NCBI GenBank assembly: GCA_023101885.1
Contig: JALPQD010000396.1
Location: 1-64,000, forward strand
Direction of reading: 5' to 3'
Length of the DNA stretch: 64,000 bases
Source: Typhlomys cinereus
Taxonomy: Eukaryota; Chordata; Mammalia; Rodentia; Platacanthomyidae
This document shows positions 1 to 13,499 of the stretch, piece by piece; position 1 is the first letter of the stretch, and every line of letters starts with the position of its first letter. The notes beneath the pieces are model-generated. The model was not told the origin of the DNA. It was given only the letters and a program-made list of their open reading frames with translations, and ran no database searches. The translations under genes and the position numbers were made by a program.

Positions 1-1735
1 TTCCAGGGGCTTTAATTCCACCCACTATAAGCTGGGCCCTCCCCATCAGCAAGACAATCTCCTGCAGGTTTGCTCTGGGCCCAACTCACTAATTCTGGGC
101 ACAAATGTGCCCAGAGCTCAAACCCTCAACTGTCAGGTTGACACCTGTGTCTAACTATAATGGCTTAACTTAACTACTAATTCTCTACAAAGTGTCTAGA
201 CCTGGAAACTTCAATCATCAAATTGACACCTATACCTGACTATAGCACTCCACCCCTTGTGAACTTGACACAAGAACATATCACTTTTAAACTGTAACCT
301 TAACCTTGTCCCCACAGGTGTTAAACTTATCTTACAATATAAATACATCCAAAAGTTCAAAATCTCCATAACTGTAAGATCCTGTCAAATAAGTTAAACA
401 CTTCCCACATCCTATAGTTCAATGTCCCTCTTCTGTTGCTCATTACACAGTCACGGTGGCTCAAAGATTCTGGACATTTCCAATCTCTCCTCACAGCTGC
501 AAGTAGCACAAACATCATTTCTCTAGACCAGGTTGAATCCCTACTGCACACATCCGTGTATACAGCTCTTCTTGGCAGATGTTTTACATTGGCTCTGGCA
601 TCTCCAACCTCTTCACTTCTCAATGAAGCAAACCAGGCTTCAACTCCGCAGCACCAAATGCCCTTCTCGGGTCTCTCTGCAGGCTTCCTGCCTCACGCTG
701 CCTGGGTTCCTGCCATTCTCTGCAACTTTGAAGGAGGATCCACAACCTCCTCCCTCTAGCATCTTTGATGCCTCCAAAACCAATTCCACGTGAGCAATGT
801 TGCCAAGTTCTGCCATAACCTCCAGGGAGCCTGGAGTTTGGCTCCCTGGAATTACAGCTAATTCAGCTTCTCTGTACTGACTCTCAGGAGAAGCTCTATG
901 CTGGGCAGACTCTCAACACAGTGATATTCCTTTCTTCTACTGTCCCAGTGCGTAGCACTGTTTCCCTTCACTGATGTTCATTTCTCTAACAGCAGCAGTT
1001 GTTCTGCTGCCTGCTCTATCCACATCCAAAGCTTCATGGCCATCAACACAGCTCTCCGTCTATCAAGCAAACCAGTCCATCATCTTTAAATTAAAATTCA
1101 ACATCCTTGTTTCCTTCATCACAAACTGGGCCCAAACAATCCATGACTTTCTCAGCATCACTATTTTCCAAATGGCCCATTAAACTCTGTTCAAACGTTT
1201 TTGCATCCGCAAAAGTCTTCAAACATTTCCAAATTTCTTCAACAAAAACATTTGAAATCCACAAAAGCCACATAGCCAGATTTATCAGCAACACCCCACT
1301 TCCCAGGTACCAAGTTCTATAATAGTTCACCTGCACAGTTGCTGATAAAATCACCATCAAATGGCTTCAAGGACAAAGGGGTTTATTGTCCAGTTATAGT
1401 TCTTAGTCCAGCCTGACAGGAGAGCCCACATCAACACCAGGACCAAGGGAACTGGCCACACCATCACCACATAATGGCTGAAAAAGGGGTGATCCTTACT
1501 TGCCTGACCAGTATGTCTGGCCAGGTATACACAAGGATGCCTCTTTCTCAAACAGCTCCCTCCATTTTATTCACCTATGTGGGCACTAGCCCCACTCACT
1601 GTGGGCTGAGCCTTCCCTGTCAGCTAAACAATCTCCTGCAGGTTTGCTGTGGGCTTAACTCAACTGCTAATTCTCTACGAATGTGCCCAGACCTGGAGCC
1701 TACAGTTATCAAGTTGACACCTGTGCCTAACTACA
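1..1735 (-). mobile_element. ERVL-MaLR-type element, LTR-internal-LTR (left LTR cut by window edge)
   Basis: Read on the minus strand, a full LTR occupies about 1318-1735, an internal region about 246-1317, and the second LTR runs left from about 245 to the window edge. The last part of that LTR looks partly duplicated (1-163 and 164-245). The internal region starts right after the 5' LTR with a TTGGTACC...GTGGGG...GCTGATAAA motif. This resembles the start of MaLR internal sequence as I remember it. It is non-autonomous, with no intact gene. The same internal sequence recurs at 6660-8942 and 28.9-29.9 kb. Confidence 0.75.
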
Positions 1736-1924
1736 GCAAGTATAAGGACACAGCTACTGAGAGTCCTCATCTTAGCACGCTCGCCACTGGTGCTTGGAGG
1801 AGCTGTTTTGCAAGTATCTGTGTAAAACCTGAGGCAGAGATAGAGACAGAATGCATCCCAAGACCTGAATCAAATAAGCCGGACAGTTGGAAGTGAAGCA
1901 CAGACAACTCCTGCCACCAGGCTT

Positions 1925-2065
1925 GCTTCCTCTCAAGCCTCAGTCATCTCCTTGAGTGATGAAGATTGCTTTGACCTCAGCCCCTGAAAGAGCGCCTGGC
2001 ATGTAATCAGTGTTCAGTCAGAGATGCAGACGAATGAATGAATAAATAGTATCATAGGCAGCTCT
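1925..2065 (+). repeat. MIR-like SINE remnant
   Basis: The stretch has the typical MIR 3' pattern: gcgcctggcatgtaatcagt, then a tail with repeated gaatgaatga and aataaata. Diverged and ancient. Confidence 0.5.
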
Positions 2066-3427
2066 GCATAAGAGAACCTACATACTGCTATCAGGGACAT
2101 TGCTGTGGATTCTTCGTAATTGTTTTTCCCCCTGTGTGAGTGAAGAGGTAACTTGAGAGTTGGACAAAAGGGAGTTCCTAGGAGGGATAAACAACTGCCT
2201 AGTGTCACCATGATGCATAAAAAGAAAATCCTTCACCTGCATACTCCTCCTCCTCAAGTTGTGCTTCAGTGATTTGCCTGTATATTCACTTCAGTCTTAT
2301 TTCGGCTGTACAAAATGATGGTAAATTGAGAAGGGCCACATCTTTATTTTTTCCCTAGGTCTATGTCTCCAAAGACACCCCTGTGCCCTATTTCTGCTTA
2401 ACCATCACCCAACCTCATCATATGAATGGTTGTGAAGTGTGCAGGAATTATAGTGACCTACTAGTAGAATTTCAGAGAGACTTTTGTTCAATCCTATTCC
2501 TCTACACTGAGAATGTCAAACCAATTTAAGTACACACAATAGCCCCTCATGGACCCATACACTGTCTTTTCTGGTAGATGCACCATAGCAGAGAATCCAG
2601 TGAGTTTGATAGAACTTTCCTTGAGATGTGGGCTTCATTTGTCCAGCAGAAGATAAGTGTCTCCTTGTAGCGTCAGGAAGGCTGCTAGGTGGGCTTCACT
2701 CCAAGTCAAGCTCATAAGACCCAATGCATGAGTCCACTAACCGCACTGGCCCAGGCGATATGTGAGAAACAGAAATGAGAACAGTAGAAATCAAAATACC
2801 AGGCTGAGTTAGAGCTAGGATGTCCTTCATCCAAATCATCTAAACTAACTTTTTTGCAGCAAACACCTGTATTTAAAGGAAACAAACAAACAAACAAAAA
2901 AAACAGAGAAACATCAGGGATCAGCAGCTGAATTCCTCACAGGAGCATGTTAAACATACACATTGTAAAGCTTATCTAGGCTAGCAAGAAAAAGCAGACA
3001 TGACACTTAGTGGGACAGACATGGTGTAGCAGATGTGACACCTAGTTGCTGTGAGTATGTATATGACCTTGTGATCCATAGATTAACATATTCCCATGGT
3101 CCCAAATGCACAGGAAGAACTGCAGAAAGAACATCTGTGTCGCCCATCTAAGAACGAAAGGCAGGAAGGAGGTGATTCAAACTCTATGAGAGGAATCTGC
3201 CTGAGGTTGTCTGTATCAGAGTATGTAACTCCAAGGAGCAGTTTAGGCCTTGGAGCCTCCCACAACCCGAGATAGGCCACCTGCAAGTGACCTTTGACTT
3301 CCACTAATAATCCAAACAAAACAGCAGCCAGAGTCCTGCTGTTCCACCCATCGGAGGAAAGGCTTCTCTCTCCACTAGAGGGAGCCATTGAAAACACAGA
3401 GGTAAGAAGTCATACAGAGTGGAGTTT

Positions 3428-3515
3428 TCTTCTTTTTCTTCTTTCTCCTCCTCCTCCTCCTCCTCTTCCTCCTCCTCCTCCTTCTCCTTCTCCTTCTTTC
3501 TTCTTCTTCTTCATG
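3428..3515. repeat. Polypyrimidine (CTT/CTC)n tract
   Basis: About 88 bases of nearly pure C and T built from ctt, ctc and cct triplets. It produces a spurious Pro/Ser/Phe-rich open frame. Confidence 0.9.
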
Positions 3516-4309
3516 ACAGAAATTTCAGAAGAGGATGAAAATGATGTCTCTCACAACGCATCTATGAGAAAAAGAGTTTGTTTGAAATCTAGATGACTAA
3601 GAGCAAGTCTACATTGGGCATACAAACAGTTGGTTTTACAAGAGTCATTTCCAGTTTCTCTTTTCTCTGCCATTGGGGTGAAAATGCATTTTAGGTCTTT
3701 ACAGAGACCATAAATTCCTCAAGGACAAGAGTTGTACCCTCTGCTCATTCATCTCCAGCAGTAAACTCCGCAGGGGGTGTTCAGCCAAGGAAGTAGAAGG
3801 ATGTCATGTCGAAGGCTCCAATATGTCAAAGAGAAACTTGTTCCTTTGAGAATATTTCTTCCCAACCGAAATAAGATTAGAAAACAGTAATTTTGCTTTT
3901 GCTGCAAGGCAAAACAATGGAGGGTAGCCAGATTACTTTTTAAGGCACTGACCTCTAGTGGCCAATGATGGTAATGACTCCGCTAGAGGATAAATTTTCT
4001 AAGGGTTCATAAGCCAAGCCTGACCTAGGAGAAACTTCAGTTACGTTTCTCTGCTCACTGCATTGTGGATGAAGCTCGGATCCATGAGTGCTCACAATGG
4101 ACGGGAGGTAAGGCCTTAAAATTTTCCCTGGCTCTCCTGACACCTGGTCCGCATCCAAAACTACCTTCTCAGGTATACAACTCTTTATAAATATTTGAAA
4201 GTCACAATACTATGGTTTCAGAGTGATTGTCCAGAAAAGATGATTGGACAGATGTGGACTGGAGGTTTCGACCACCACTAAGTGATAAAGAAGTGCAGAG
4301 GAATTTGTC

Positions 4310-4740
4310 TGTTGCAGTTCGCCTGCATGGTTGCTGATAAAAACCATTGTCAAACGGCTTAAAGGAACAAGGGGTTTATTCTCTTACAATAGTCAGGTTA
4401 CACTTCTCAGTCTTGCTTGACAGGAGAGCTCACACCAACACCAAGTACAAGGGAACTGGCCACACAATATCCATATAACAGCTGAGAGACAGGTGATCCT
4501 TATTTGCCAATCCAGCACATCTGGCCAAGTGTACACAAGGATACCAACTTCCTCAAACAGCTCTGCATTTTTTTCACCTGTCCAGGGCCTAGTTCCATTC
4601 ACCTTGGACTGGGCCTTCCCCATAAGCTAGATAGTCTCCTACAGGTTCACTTTGGATTTAACTCAACCTCTAACTCTCTACAAATGTGCCCAGAGCTCAA
4701 ACCCTCAACTATCAAGTTGACATCTGTGCCAACTATGACA
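4310..4740 (-). mobile_element. Solo MaLR-type LTR
   Basis: 431 bases starting TGTTGCAGTT and ending AACTATGACA on the + strand (TG...CA with short inverted ends). On the minus strand it carries GAATAAACCCCTTG, a polyadenylation signal placed as in MaLR LTRs. Flanks are ttgtc and ctgtc, a 4/5 match to the 5-base target duplication expected. It is the same family as the LTRs at 13.5, 21.5, 27.7 and 57.4 kb. Confidence 0.75.
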
Positions 4741-4939
4741 CTGTCTGAATACTTTTAAATCTCTACACCATATCTGTTATGTACCAAATAGAAGAAAGAT
4801 AGACTGGTGGAAAGATACACTTTAATTTTAGACATGGACTAAACACAAAAGCTGCTTGCACTGTTATCCAATAAGTAAATGGAAGATGCAAGATTTAAAG
4901 CAGAAACTCAATTTTCAGTTAAATGTTATCATTTCTTAG

Positions 4940-5390
4940 AGACCTGCAATCCTGAGTAACAAAAACACTGCTGGAGGTATTACCATACCAAACCTTAGTC
5001 TATACTACAAATCCATAGTTATAAAAACTGCTTGGTACTGGCTCCAAAATAGACACACAGATCAATGGATAAGGGTTGAAGACCCAGATATAAGCCCACA
5101 AAAATACAGCCATTTGGTCTTTGACAAAGGGGCCCAAAGAATCCAATGGAAAAAGAACAGCATCTTTAACAAATGGTGCTGGCAAAACTGGATCTCCACA
5201 TGCAGAAGATTAAAGCTGTACCCATACTTGTCACCATGTACAAGATTTAATTCCAAATGGATCAAGGACCTTGATATCAGGCCAGAGACTTTAAAAACCA
5301 TAGTTGAAAGGATAGGGAACTCCCTCGAGCTGATTGGGCTAGGCCAACATTTCCTAAACAGACATCCAATGGCACAGTCTTAGAGATCTG
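4940..5390 (+). mobile_element. LINE-1 ORF2 C-terminal fragment
   Basis: The + frame from about 5114 reads FDKGAQRIQWKKNSIFNKWC, WQNWISTCRRLKLYPYLSPC and KWIKDLDIRPETLK, which is typical of the rodent L1 ORF2 C-terminal region. It is a short 5'- and 3'-truncated piece, inactive. Confidence 0.85.
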
Positions 5391-6659
5391 ACACTTTTAT
5401 CAGGGAACCTCTCCATGATGATGATGAGGATGATAAAAGCAACCTTCCTAAATTTAGCAGAAGCAACTTCTCTGTCTCTCTAATACAACATGCCATCTTT
5501 AAGTGTGCATTATTTTCAGACTCTTGGTTATGCATTTTTGTCCTCAAAACAAGAGTCGGTGAACATTTTCCATCATGAGTTAACTTGTTCCTTTATCCTT
5601 TCACCATTTTTTCTGGGCATTCGACTATATGCCAGGGTATTCCCCCAAGAAATGAGAACCCAGTGGGAAAGACAAACGATGTGTCAACTGCAAAGCTAGA
5701 GGTAACTAGAAGAAAGATGAAAGAAGGAAGCCTGATTCATGATGGTGGACCCTTGGGCAGGGTTAGCAAAGATTTGAGCTAGAAGAAACTATGCTCAGAT
5801 GATATCAGACACACATCAGTGTCTCACAGAAAGCATGAAGAAACCTAAAGACACTTTGTTAAAACACCCCAGGTTGCCAGTGAAGATGGAACCTGCATAG
5901 GGGAACAAAACCTCATACCCACCACCAAACACTGTTTCTAGAATTAAGTTAGCTTTCGGAGGTTTTAATCATCTTCACTGACACAACTTCTTCCTATTAC
6001 CCTTCCATGATTAAAACCTTTCTATGTTTCTTCCACACCCCAGGTGGAAGAATGCTGGTAAGGTTTTACTAAATCTCAGATCAGAGAGAGAAAATTTGTA
6101 CATAGAAAATCACTAAAAGCTGGTAGCTAGAGATGAAGAATTTGGAAGTGCATCACATCTACCCTGCCCTAGTGATATTGACAGCCTCCCCCCCCAAGGC
6201 TGTGTCTCTCTTTAACCCAGGTGGACACCATAAAGTGGTGTCTATCTTTGCTTCCTACCCTGAGGAAACTTCTCAAGACAGCAAAGTCCCTCCAAACTCA
6301 AGCCAAAGAGAGCGTGCTGGTACGTGGATGTAAGTGTTCCTTTGACTTCTCCCTCAATCTTCTTTCAAGCTGTGGGAACAGAGGCCCAGAACAACTGACA
6401 GATGACTTCTATTCTAGAACACTATCTGCTAGCCAGTTCCTTGGAATCTGCTAGGCATTTTCCAAAATACCATTGGTAACTGAGAGAAAACAGAACACCA
6501 TGAAAGTTCTATTATATCCTATTCCACCAGAGAGAATTAGGACATAGTATCCCAAATTTAACAGAAATCAGGGAGTAAGTGTGATACTGCTGGGTATTAT
6601 GTATTCTCTGTATCAATATACCAAACCTTTTTGGTCTGTAACTACTTTGTATCAAAGGA

Positions 6660-8942
6660 TGTTGCAGTTTGCCTGCATGTTGCCAATAAATTCACAACCT
6701 GTGTAAGGAAACAAGCAGGTTTTATTCTTTCTTACCATTCTGAGTTACACTTCTTAGCCCAGCTTGGCAGGAGAATTCATATCAACAGCAAGAGCCAAGG
6801 GAATTGGCCACACCACATCCACAAGGATTGCTGAGAGAGGGACAAACTTCCTCCCTTACCAGACAGTACTTCTATTAAAGTATCAGAAGAATATCAAGTT
6901 ACTGACTCGTTCCCCTTTATCTACCTGCCTAGGGAATTGTCCTACCCACTATGGGTCAGTCTTCTACATCAATCAGATAATCTCCTGAATTGCTCTCTTT
7001 GCCTTAATGGCCAATTCTTCACAAATGTGCCCAGAGCTCAGACTCCAATTGCCAAATTGACATCTTTACACCTAACTAGCATAGTCAAGTCCCTGTTAGC
7101 TTGACCCAGAACACACTACCTTTGTAACATTTCAATCCTTGTCCCACAGATTTTACATTCATCTTATGATATAAAATACATTCCATTTTAAAAGTTCTCA
7201 AAGTCTAAGATTAAAATCTCTTATAATCCAATCTTAAAATGTTTAGTCAGTTCCAACATCTTAAAAATTCAAAAGCTTTTTTTAAAAAAATCCAGGAGAG
7301 GGATGGGAGGGAAGGGGGATGGAGGGAAGCAAGGTTAAGTACTCAATATACTTGTAGAATTAAAAAATAATAATAAAATTAATAAAAAAGAATAAATTTA
7401 AAAATCCAAAATTTTTAGAAAATATGAAAGGTCTTGCCAAATCAAAGCAAACTAACTACTCCAGCACAAAATGAGCATTAAAGTGGGAGCATTTGAACAG
7501 AGCAAGAAAATACTAAAATTAAGATTAAATCTGACCAGGTAAATACCACACCCTATAGTTCAGTATCTATCTGCTCCACGTTTCTATTTTTATGGTCACA
7601 GAACAAGCAACTTTTTCTCTGGGCCATCTCAAAACTGCCCTCACAGCCTTCCTTGGCACATGTCCCACAGTTCTGACTTCTCTAACATTCACTGGGTTCT
7701 CTTCTGCAACTATAAGCTTCACCTTCATTTGTAGGAACTTTGAAATTTCCACACGAACCCAAGCCACTCTCCTTAACCCCTCAAACTTGCATCAGAACCA
7801 GTAACATGTGGATGATGCTTCCAAGTTCTTCAGTGAGGCTGAGATGGAGCCTGGGCCACCCAAAGCACAACTTCTGTTTGCTAACCCTGGAAAAACCCTT
7901 CACTAGGAAGCAAAAGCTTTCAAAGAGCAGTAAACACTTCAGCTTAGGCTTTCATCCACTAAACAAGCCTGGATTCTCACAGAATGAAATCTCTACAGGT
8001 GGTATTCGTCTCTCTTACCTTCCCAATACAAAACACTAAGTTTTTCTCCAGTGGTGTTCATTTCTAAAATAGCACAGCTGCTTTACTGTCTGCCCTTTCC
8101 TCATCCAAAACTTCAAAACTGCCAGCACAGCTTTTCTCTACCTAGCAAAGCAGCCAGTTATGTTAAAGTCAGCTTCACCAAAGTCCTTGTTCTCTTCATC
8201 ATACGCTAGGCTCAAATAATTCCATGACTGTTAGCACTACTATTTTTAAAATGGCCCACTAAACACCGCTCAGTGATTTTTGAATTCACATTTCAATAAA
8301 ATTGTTCAAGATCCACAAAAGTTACATAGCTGGATTTGTCAATGCTTTGTGTGTGTGTGTGTGTGAGTGTGTGCGCGTGTGTGTGTGTGTGTGTGTGTAT
8401 CAGAGAACATTGTGTGTATCAAAAGTTACCTTAGATTGCTCTATTTACTTTCTACTTTGCTCTGGGATTTCCCAAGATCTATCATCCAGAGCTGGAAGTA
8501 TAAATCACTGTGATTTCTGTCTGGCATTTTTACATGGGATCTGGGATATGAACTCAAGTCCTTTTACTTGCCAGGCAAGAATATTAACCTCCAAACCATC
8601 TCTCCAGGCTAGATTTTATTCTTTATTATTGTTGGTTATAGTTCTTAGTCTAACTTGGCATAGAGTTCTTACCAACATCAGGGGTCAAGGGAATTGGCCA
8701 CATTATATCCACAAGGATTTCTAAGGGGGGGGGACTTCATTTGCCAGACAAATTCTGCAAATATGCTGAAGTTTCCTCCATCTTATCCACCCCCACGAGG
8801 AATGGTCATACTTATTATGAACTGACATACAATCCTCTGTAGGCTCACTGGAGGGTTTGCCATAACAGCCATAACTCTCTAGAGATATGCCCAAATCTCA
8901 GCCTTCAGTTGTCAGATTGATACCTGTACATCTAACTAGCAC
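6660..8942 (-). mobile_element. Near-complete ERVL-MaLR-type element with a SINE inserted in its 5' LTR end
   Basis: On the minus strand: 5' LTR about 8610-8942 (interrupted), internal region about 7080-8340, 3' LTR 6660-about 7075. The internal part shares many segments with 246-1317 (for example tccatgactg-tagcac and aaaatggcccactaaac). A SINE at 8343-8609 splits the element near the LTR/internal junction. No intact coding sequence. Confidence 0.75.
8343..8609 (-). mobile_element. B2/Dip-like SINE (older copy)
   Basis: Minus-strand tRNA-related head (agcctggagagatggtttgg), a body ending in a (CA)n tract (8347-8400 as GT). It is diverged from the young copies at 56-60 kb and is inserted in the MaLR element. 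Confidence 0.7.
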
Positions 8943-9149
8943 AGGGAATAAGGCAAATTTGCATCACAGAAAACCACAACTGCAAACAGCAAAGACCTGA
9001 ACTTAGTTGAGAGGGCATTCTTGTCTCAAACACTGATGTTTCTCAAGCATGTTAGCACTTGGAACAAAGAGAGAAAGTGCAGCACAACTAATGGCACCAC
9101 AGGACATGAGAAAACAACGTGTGCATCAGAATGCATGAAGAAGCAGCAC

Positions 9150-9157
9150 ATAGATAG

Positions 9158-9256
<99 letters not shown>

Positions 9257-9270
9257 CAGATGATAGAGAT

Positions 9271-9344
<74 letters not shown>

Positions 9345-9368
9345 CAGATGATAGAGATGATAGATATT

Positions 9369-9437
<69 letters not shown>

Positions 9438-9460
9438 GATAGATAGATAGATAGATAGAC
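9150..9460. repeat. (GATA)n/(GACA)n compound microsatellite
   Basis: About 310 bases. GATA units open the array, a pure GACA block of about ten units follows (9174-9215), then long GATA blocks. A segment gacagatgatagagatgata occurs at about 9255 and again at about 9343, showing an 88-base higher-order duplication. Confidence 0.95.
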
Positions 9461-10065
9461 CAGACACATATCTATATATGTATACATATATATACATATA
9501 CCCTTAATCAAGTATGATTACAGCTTTCTCTGCCTAGTGACTCCAGCAAGACTCCTAGGATATAATCTTGTTTCAAGGACAATTCCTTTGACCGACTGTC
9601 TTTACTGTGCAAATTGAGACAATTGAACAGACAGTCACACCCTTGGGAAATGGATCATAACAGGAATATCTGTGCCGAAGCTGATGGTTTCCAAATGTCC
9701 CAAGGTCCCTTGTGGTCTCTGATACACACTACAGAAATTTGCAGAGGGCACCAAGGTACCTCCTAAGGGAGAACATGGCCTTGGAGGCCTGTCCTGATGC
9801 ATTAGTGACCTCAGTGACTGACTTGGATGGTTCAAACTGAGGTTCATCACACAAGACACTGGTACCATGGAAAGAGATACAGCACGAGAGAACAGGGTTG
9901 TGGACTCAGGATTGGTGACCATAACTCAAACCAGAACCGTGAGGTTACATGACAGAGCATTGCCTGGCAGATCTAACCCTGGTCCTGACGCTAGAAGCAG
10001 AAGCTGGCCTTGGTGTAAGTCACACTGAAGAGCCCGTATTCTCAACCTCAGCACTACTGACATTG

Positions 10066-10099
<34 letters not shown>

Positions 10100-10265
10100 T
10101 GTATGTGTGATGTGTGCTGTGGGAGGGCATGTGGCATATGTGTGTGGCGTATAGGATGTGGTATGTGTGCTGTGTGCATATGTGTGTTGTGTGCATGTGT
10201 GTGCATATGTGCGTGTTTGGTGTACGTGTGTCTGTGTGTGTTGTATGAGATGTGGGGTGTGTGTA

Positions 10266-10300
<35 letters not shown>

Positions 10301-10303
10301 GGA
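10066..10303. repeat. (GT)n-rich degenerate microsatellite
   Basis: Two pure (GT)n runs (about 10066-10098 and 10269-10299) flank about 170 bases of degenerate gtgtgt, gtatgtg and gtgcatgtg sequence. The Cys/Val-rich open frames here are artefacts. Confidence 0.9.
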
Positions 10304-12346
10304 CTGCAGTAAAGGCACTTTCCTATGCAGTGTAGGATGTTTAGGAGCATCCCTCAGTAAACACTAGTAACACACCTATCCCCTGATCATGATGACCAAA
10401 AATGCCCCCAAACTTTATCTAATGATTTGGGGGTGAAGGTATACACACTAGTTGAGAAGTACTAATATACTTTTTTTTTAAATGCACAACTCTGGAATCT
10501 CAAATTTGCAGCATCTGATATGAACATCTCAACTAGCAGACCCACTAGGGCACTTGAGGGAAAAATTGCTTCAACACTCTGAGGTGCGGACAATCATTTC
10601 CAGTGTTAACTGGCTGTTGTTGACCTATTAGCATTTGAGCAAAAGGTTGCCTCTTAAGCCAAATAAGCCCCTCAAGATGTATGAACAACTCTAGGTGCAA
10701 AGAAGCTTCAAGAAAGACAGTAGATGCCCTGTGAGCATATTTCCAAGCTGATCAGAAAATAAAAGTGCTACACGCACTCTGCTGGCAGAGCAGATCCTGT
10801 CAGTGAGATGTACTTAAGGAAAACTGCTGACAAAAAAGAGAATACCACATTGTAAGAAAGTAACCTTTCCAGAAAGAAAATGAAAATTCAGGATCCATAT
10901 ATAAGCAGCAGTATTTTCTAGGATGTAAGAGCACTGTCAGTTATTTCAAATTATGGCACAAACTTCTAAACAAAATGAATCTTTAGCTTTTTTATTCTGA
11001 GTAATAGAAGAGCTGACAGCTTTTCCAATGTGGGAGAAAGTTGTGAAATGGGATAAATGAGATGGAAGTTTGTGATTCAAAACAGGATGAAATCCATAGG
11101 GCCACAGAAAGAAAATTAAATGCTTTAATATTTACAAAATAAAAATAAGTTACACAGCTAGTATATCTGAGTCAATGAGTGCTTCTCTTTGCTCACTATA
11201 GACACAAGAGGCCACCATTTGCTGGCATCTGAGTTATATCTCAGGGAGGAAAATATAAACTTCAGTGAATTGGAAATATAAACCCAAAACAGAGAGCATG
11301 CCTTCATGAAATACAGGATTTGAAGGCAATGACTCAGCTTCCAACTTGAGTCCTGTCTTAGTGATGTGTTTTCCTCTATGAAACGGTCTTTATTCATGAT
11401 CTGAAGCTGGAATCGTAGGCATGCAGCGCCACACATGCACCACCACACCTGCCTGTATGCAGTGCTGGGATGGAGCCCCGGACTCTGTGCATGCTAGACA
11501 AGCATTCTGCCAGCGAAGCTACATCCCCAGCTGCTGCAACCCACGTGGTGTTGCTCTTCTGGAGCAATGACGAGAAGAATGACGAGAAAGGCAGGACCCT
11601 ACAGAAAAGCTGGGATCCGGCGGGCTACGCGACTCTGATGGTCACTCCGCAGCACCACTTGGTCCAGGAGTATTTGTTTTTAGACAAAATAAATAACGCA
11701 GCATCAGCACATTACAAAGGCATAAGAATAAGGAGGCGTGAATTTCTATGCAGCATGCAATGTACTCTGAAGGAAAGTCAAACGAAGTATAAACAACCTT
11801 TACCTGAGAGATGAGCAGACAGAGCTTTGCCCATGGTCATGTCCTTGCTCTGGCTCTGAGGCAGGCCAGCTTTGCCCATGGTAACCAGTATCGCGAGTCC
11901 ACAATCTACTTATGGCCCAGCTTTGCTTCCGCACGGCAGCCGCACTCCACACCCACTCCTACCGTGTTCTAATGTCTGTTCTGGCGAAAAGAGTCTTCCA
12001 AAGAACCAGGCTTAGTGCCATTGCCTCTAGTGTGATGTATTTAAAGATGAGCCGGGAATTAGAGACATGAGGTCATGAGAGTTTAGGTCCCACGATGGAC
12101 AGCACTTTGATAAGAAGACTCCAGAGTTCTCTCCTTCTCCACAGCATCAGCCACAACTTGATAGTGGCCACTGCCAAGCCGGGAAGGAAGTTCTCCCGGA
12201 GCCTGGCCTCAACCTTCCAGCCTTCAGAGCTATGAGACATAAATACCTGTTCTTTAAGCCTTCCCAATCATAGTATTTTATTATGAACTAAGACAGCATG
12301 TATAGATTATGATCCTTAGGATCGTGTATTTTAAAAGTCATATCTA
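10304..12346. other. Intergenic stretch, one ID/B1-like remnant, otherwise unassigned
   Basis: At 11405-11540, reverse-strand ID/B1-like sequence is visible (catgctagacaagcattctg followed by tacatccccagctgc). The remaining bases show no exon, CpG cluster or repeat I can name. Confidence 0.45.
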
Positions 12347-12576
12347 GGGCTGGAGAGATGGCTCAGGGGTTAAGACTCTGCCTCAAAAGCAGAAGGTCCT
12401 GAGTTCAGATCCCAGGTCCCATGTAAAAATGCCAGGTGGAAATGGCAGCAACTTGCACTACCAGCCCTAGTGGGTGGAGCCTGGGAAATCCTAGAGCAAA
12501 GCAACAAGGAGGTAGAAGCAATCCAGGATGATTCCCAAAGTCACCTTTGGTCCTCCACAGGGATACACTGTACCCC

Positions 12577-12620
<44 letters not shown>

Positions 12621-12645
12621 ATAAATAGATAAAATATATTTTAAA
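12347..12645 (+). mobile_element. B2/Dip-like SINE
   Basis: tRNA-related head gggctggagagatggctcag with A-box-like ggctcaggggttaag and B-box-like gagttcagatccc, then the family body, a (CT)n run (12579-12615), and an aataaatagataaaa tail. Diverged from the youngest copies. Confidence 0.85.
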
Positions 12646-12922
12646 AAGTAATGTCTATAATTTATTTATTCATACATTTATCTGTGTACTTAAAAACACA
12701 AGTTCTCAGGACATCTAAACCACTCCCTAGCTCCAAGACTCGGGGATATCAGGGGGCATTAAGATTGTAAGAGTCTGAAGGGGGGCGGAGGTGTGGTCAG
12801 ACATTATCTTATAGACATGACAGAGCTGTTGTATCCACAAATTCACCGCTGTTATATGTAATTCCACAAGATCTACATAAGATTTGACCTATGAACATTT
12901 CACCATAGAAAGGAAAATATCA

Positions 12923-13215
12923 GGGCTGGAGAGGTGGCTCAGGGGCTAAGCCTCTGCCTTGCAGGCGGAAGGTCCTGAGTTCAGATCCTAGACCTCACGT
13001 ATAGACGCCTGGCGGAAGTGGGGGCGGCCTGCGTTTCTGGTCCTGGTAGGGCGGAGCCTGTGAATCCCGGGGCAGAGTAAACAAGGAGGAGGTGGAGGCG
13101 TCCATGGTGGTTCCCGAATTCATCCGTGTTCTACACACACATACATGCACACACGCACACACACCATACATGCACAATTGAATAAATAATAATAAAAAAA
13201 TTTAAAAAAAGAAAA
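12923..13215 (+). mobile_element. Young B2/Dip-like SINE with target duplication
   Basis: Near-consensus copy: head at 12923, (CA)-rich 3' part, tail attgaataaataataataaa. The 9-base gaaaatatc occurs directly before (12913-12921) and after the A-rich tail (13216-13224), consistent with an L1-mediated target-site duplication. Confidence 0.88.
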
Positions 13216-13499
13216 GAAAATATCTCAAGAGGTCCCACATCTCCTTGGGAGACTGGAAAGGGTTAATGTGGATGGGCAGAAAGGGAAGAGGCTTCCCTTG
13301 ATGGTCTACCCACTGGTGTATGAATTGAGCTCCAGCAAGACCTCACACATGTGCTCAGTGCACCACACATGTGAGAGGACATGAAAATAGAGACTGGCAG
13401 GGAAGAATAAGGATTGTATTGAGACAAGGAGGGCAGTGGCATATGAGATTAAGGTTCTACAAAAAAAAAAAAAATAAAGATGCAAATCTTGTGGTTGTC

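Larger units (their letters stand above)
1736..4309. other. Intergenic stretch, mostly without recognised features
   Basis: Apart from the MIR-like remnant and the polypyrimidine tract at 3428-3515, I recognise nothing here. There is no convincing exon, and the open frames are short and unlike known proteins. Confidence 0.5.

Noticed and set aside
9150..9460. Regular direct repeats resembling a CRISPR array
   Set aside because: Simple 4-base repeats without spacers in a mammalian genome.
9126..9497. Tyr/Ser/Ile/Leu repeat protein on the minus strand
   Set aside because: Translation of the GATA/GACA microsatellite.
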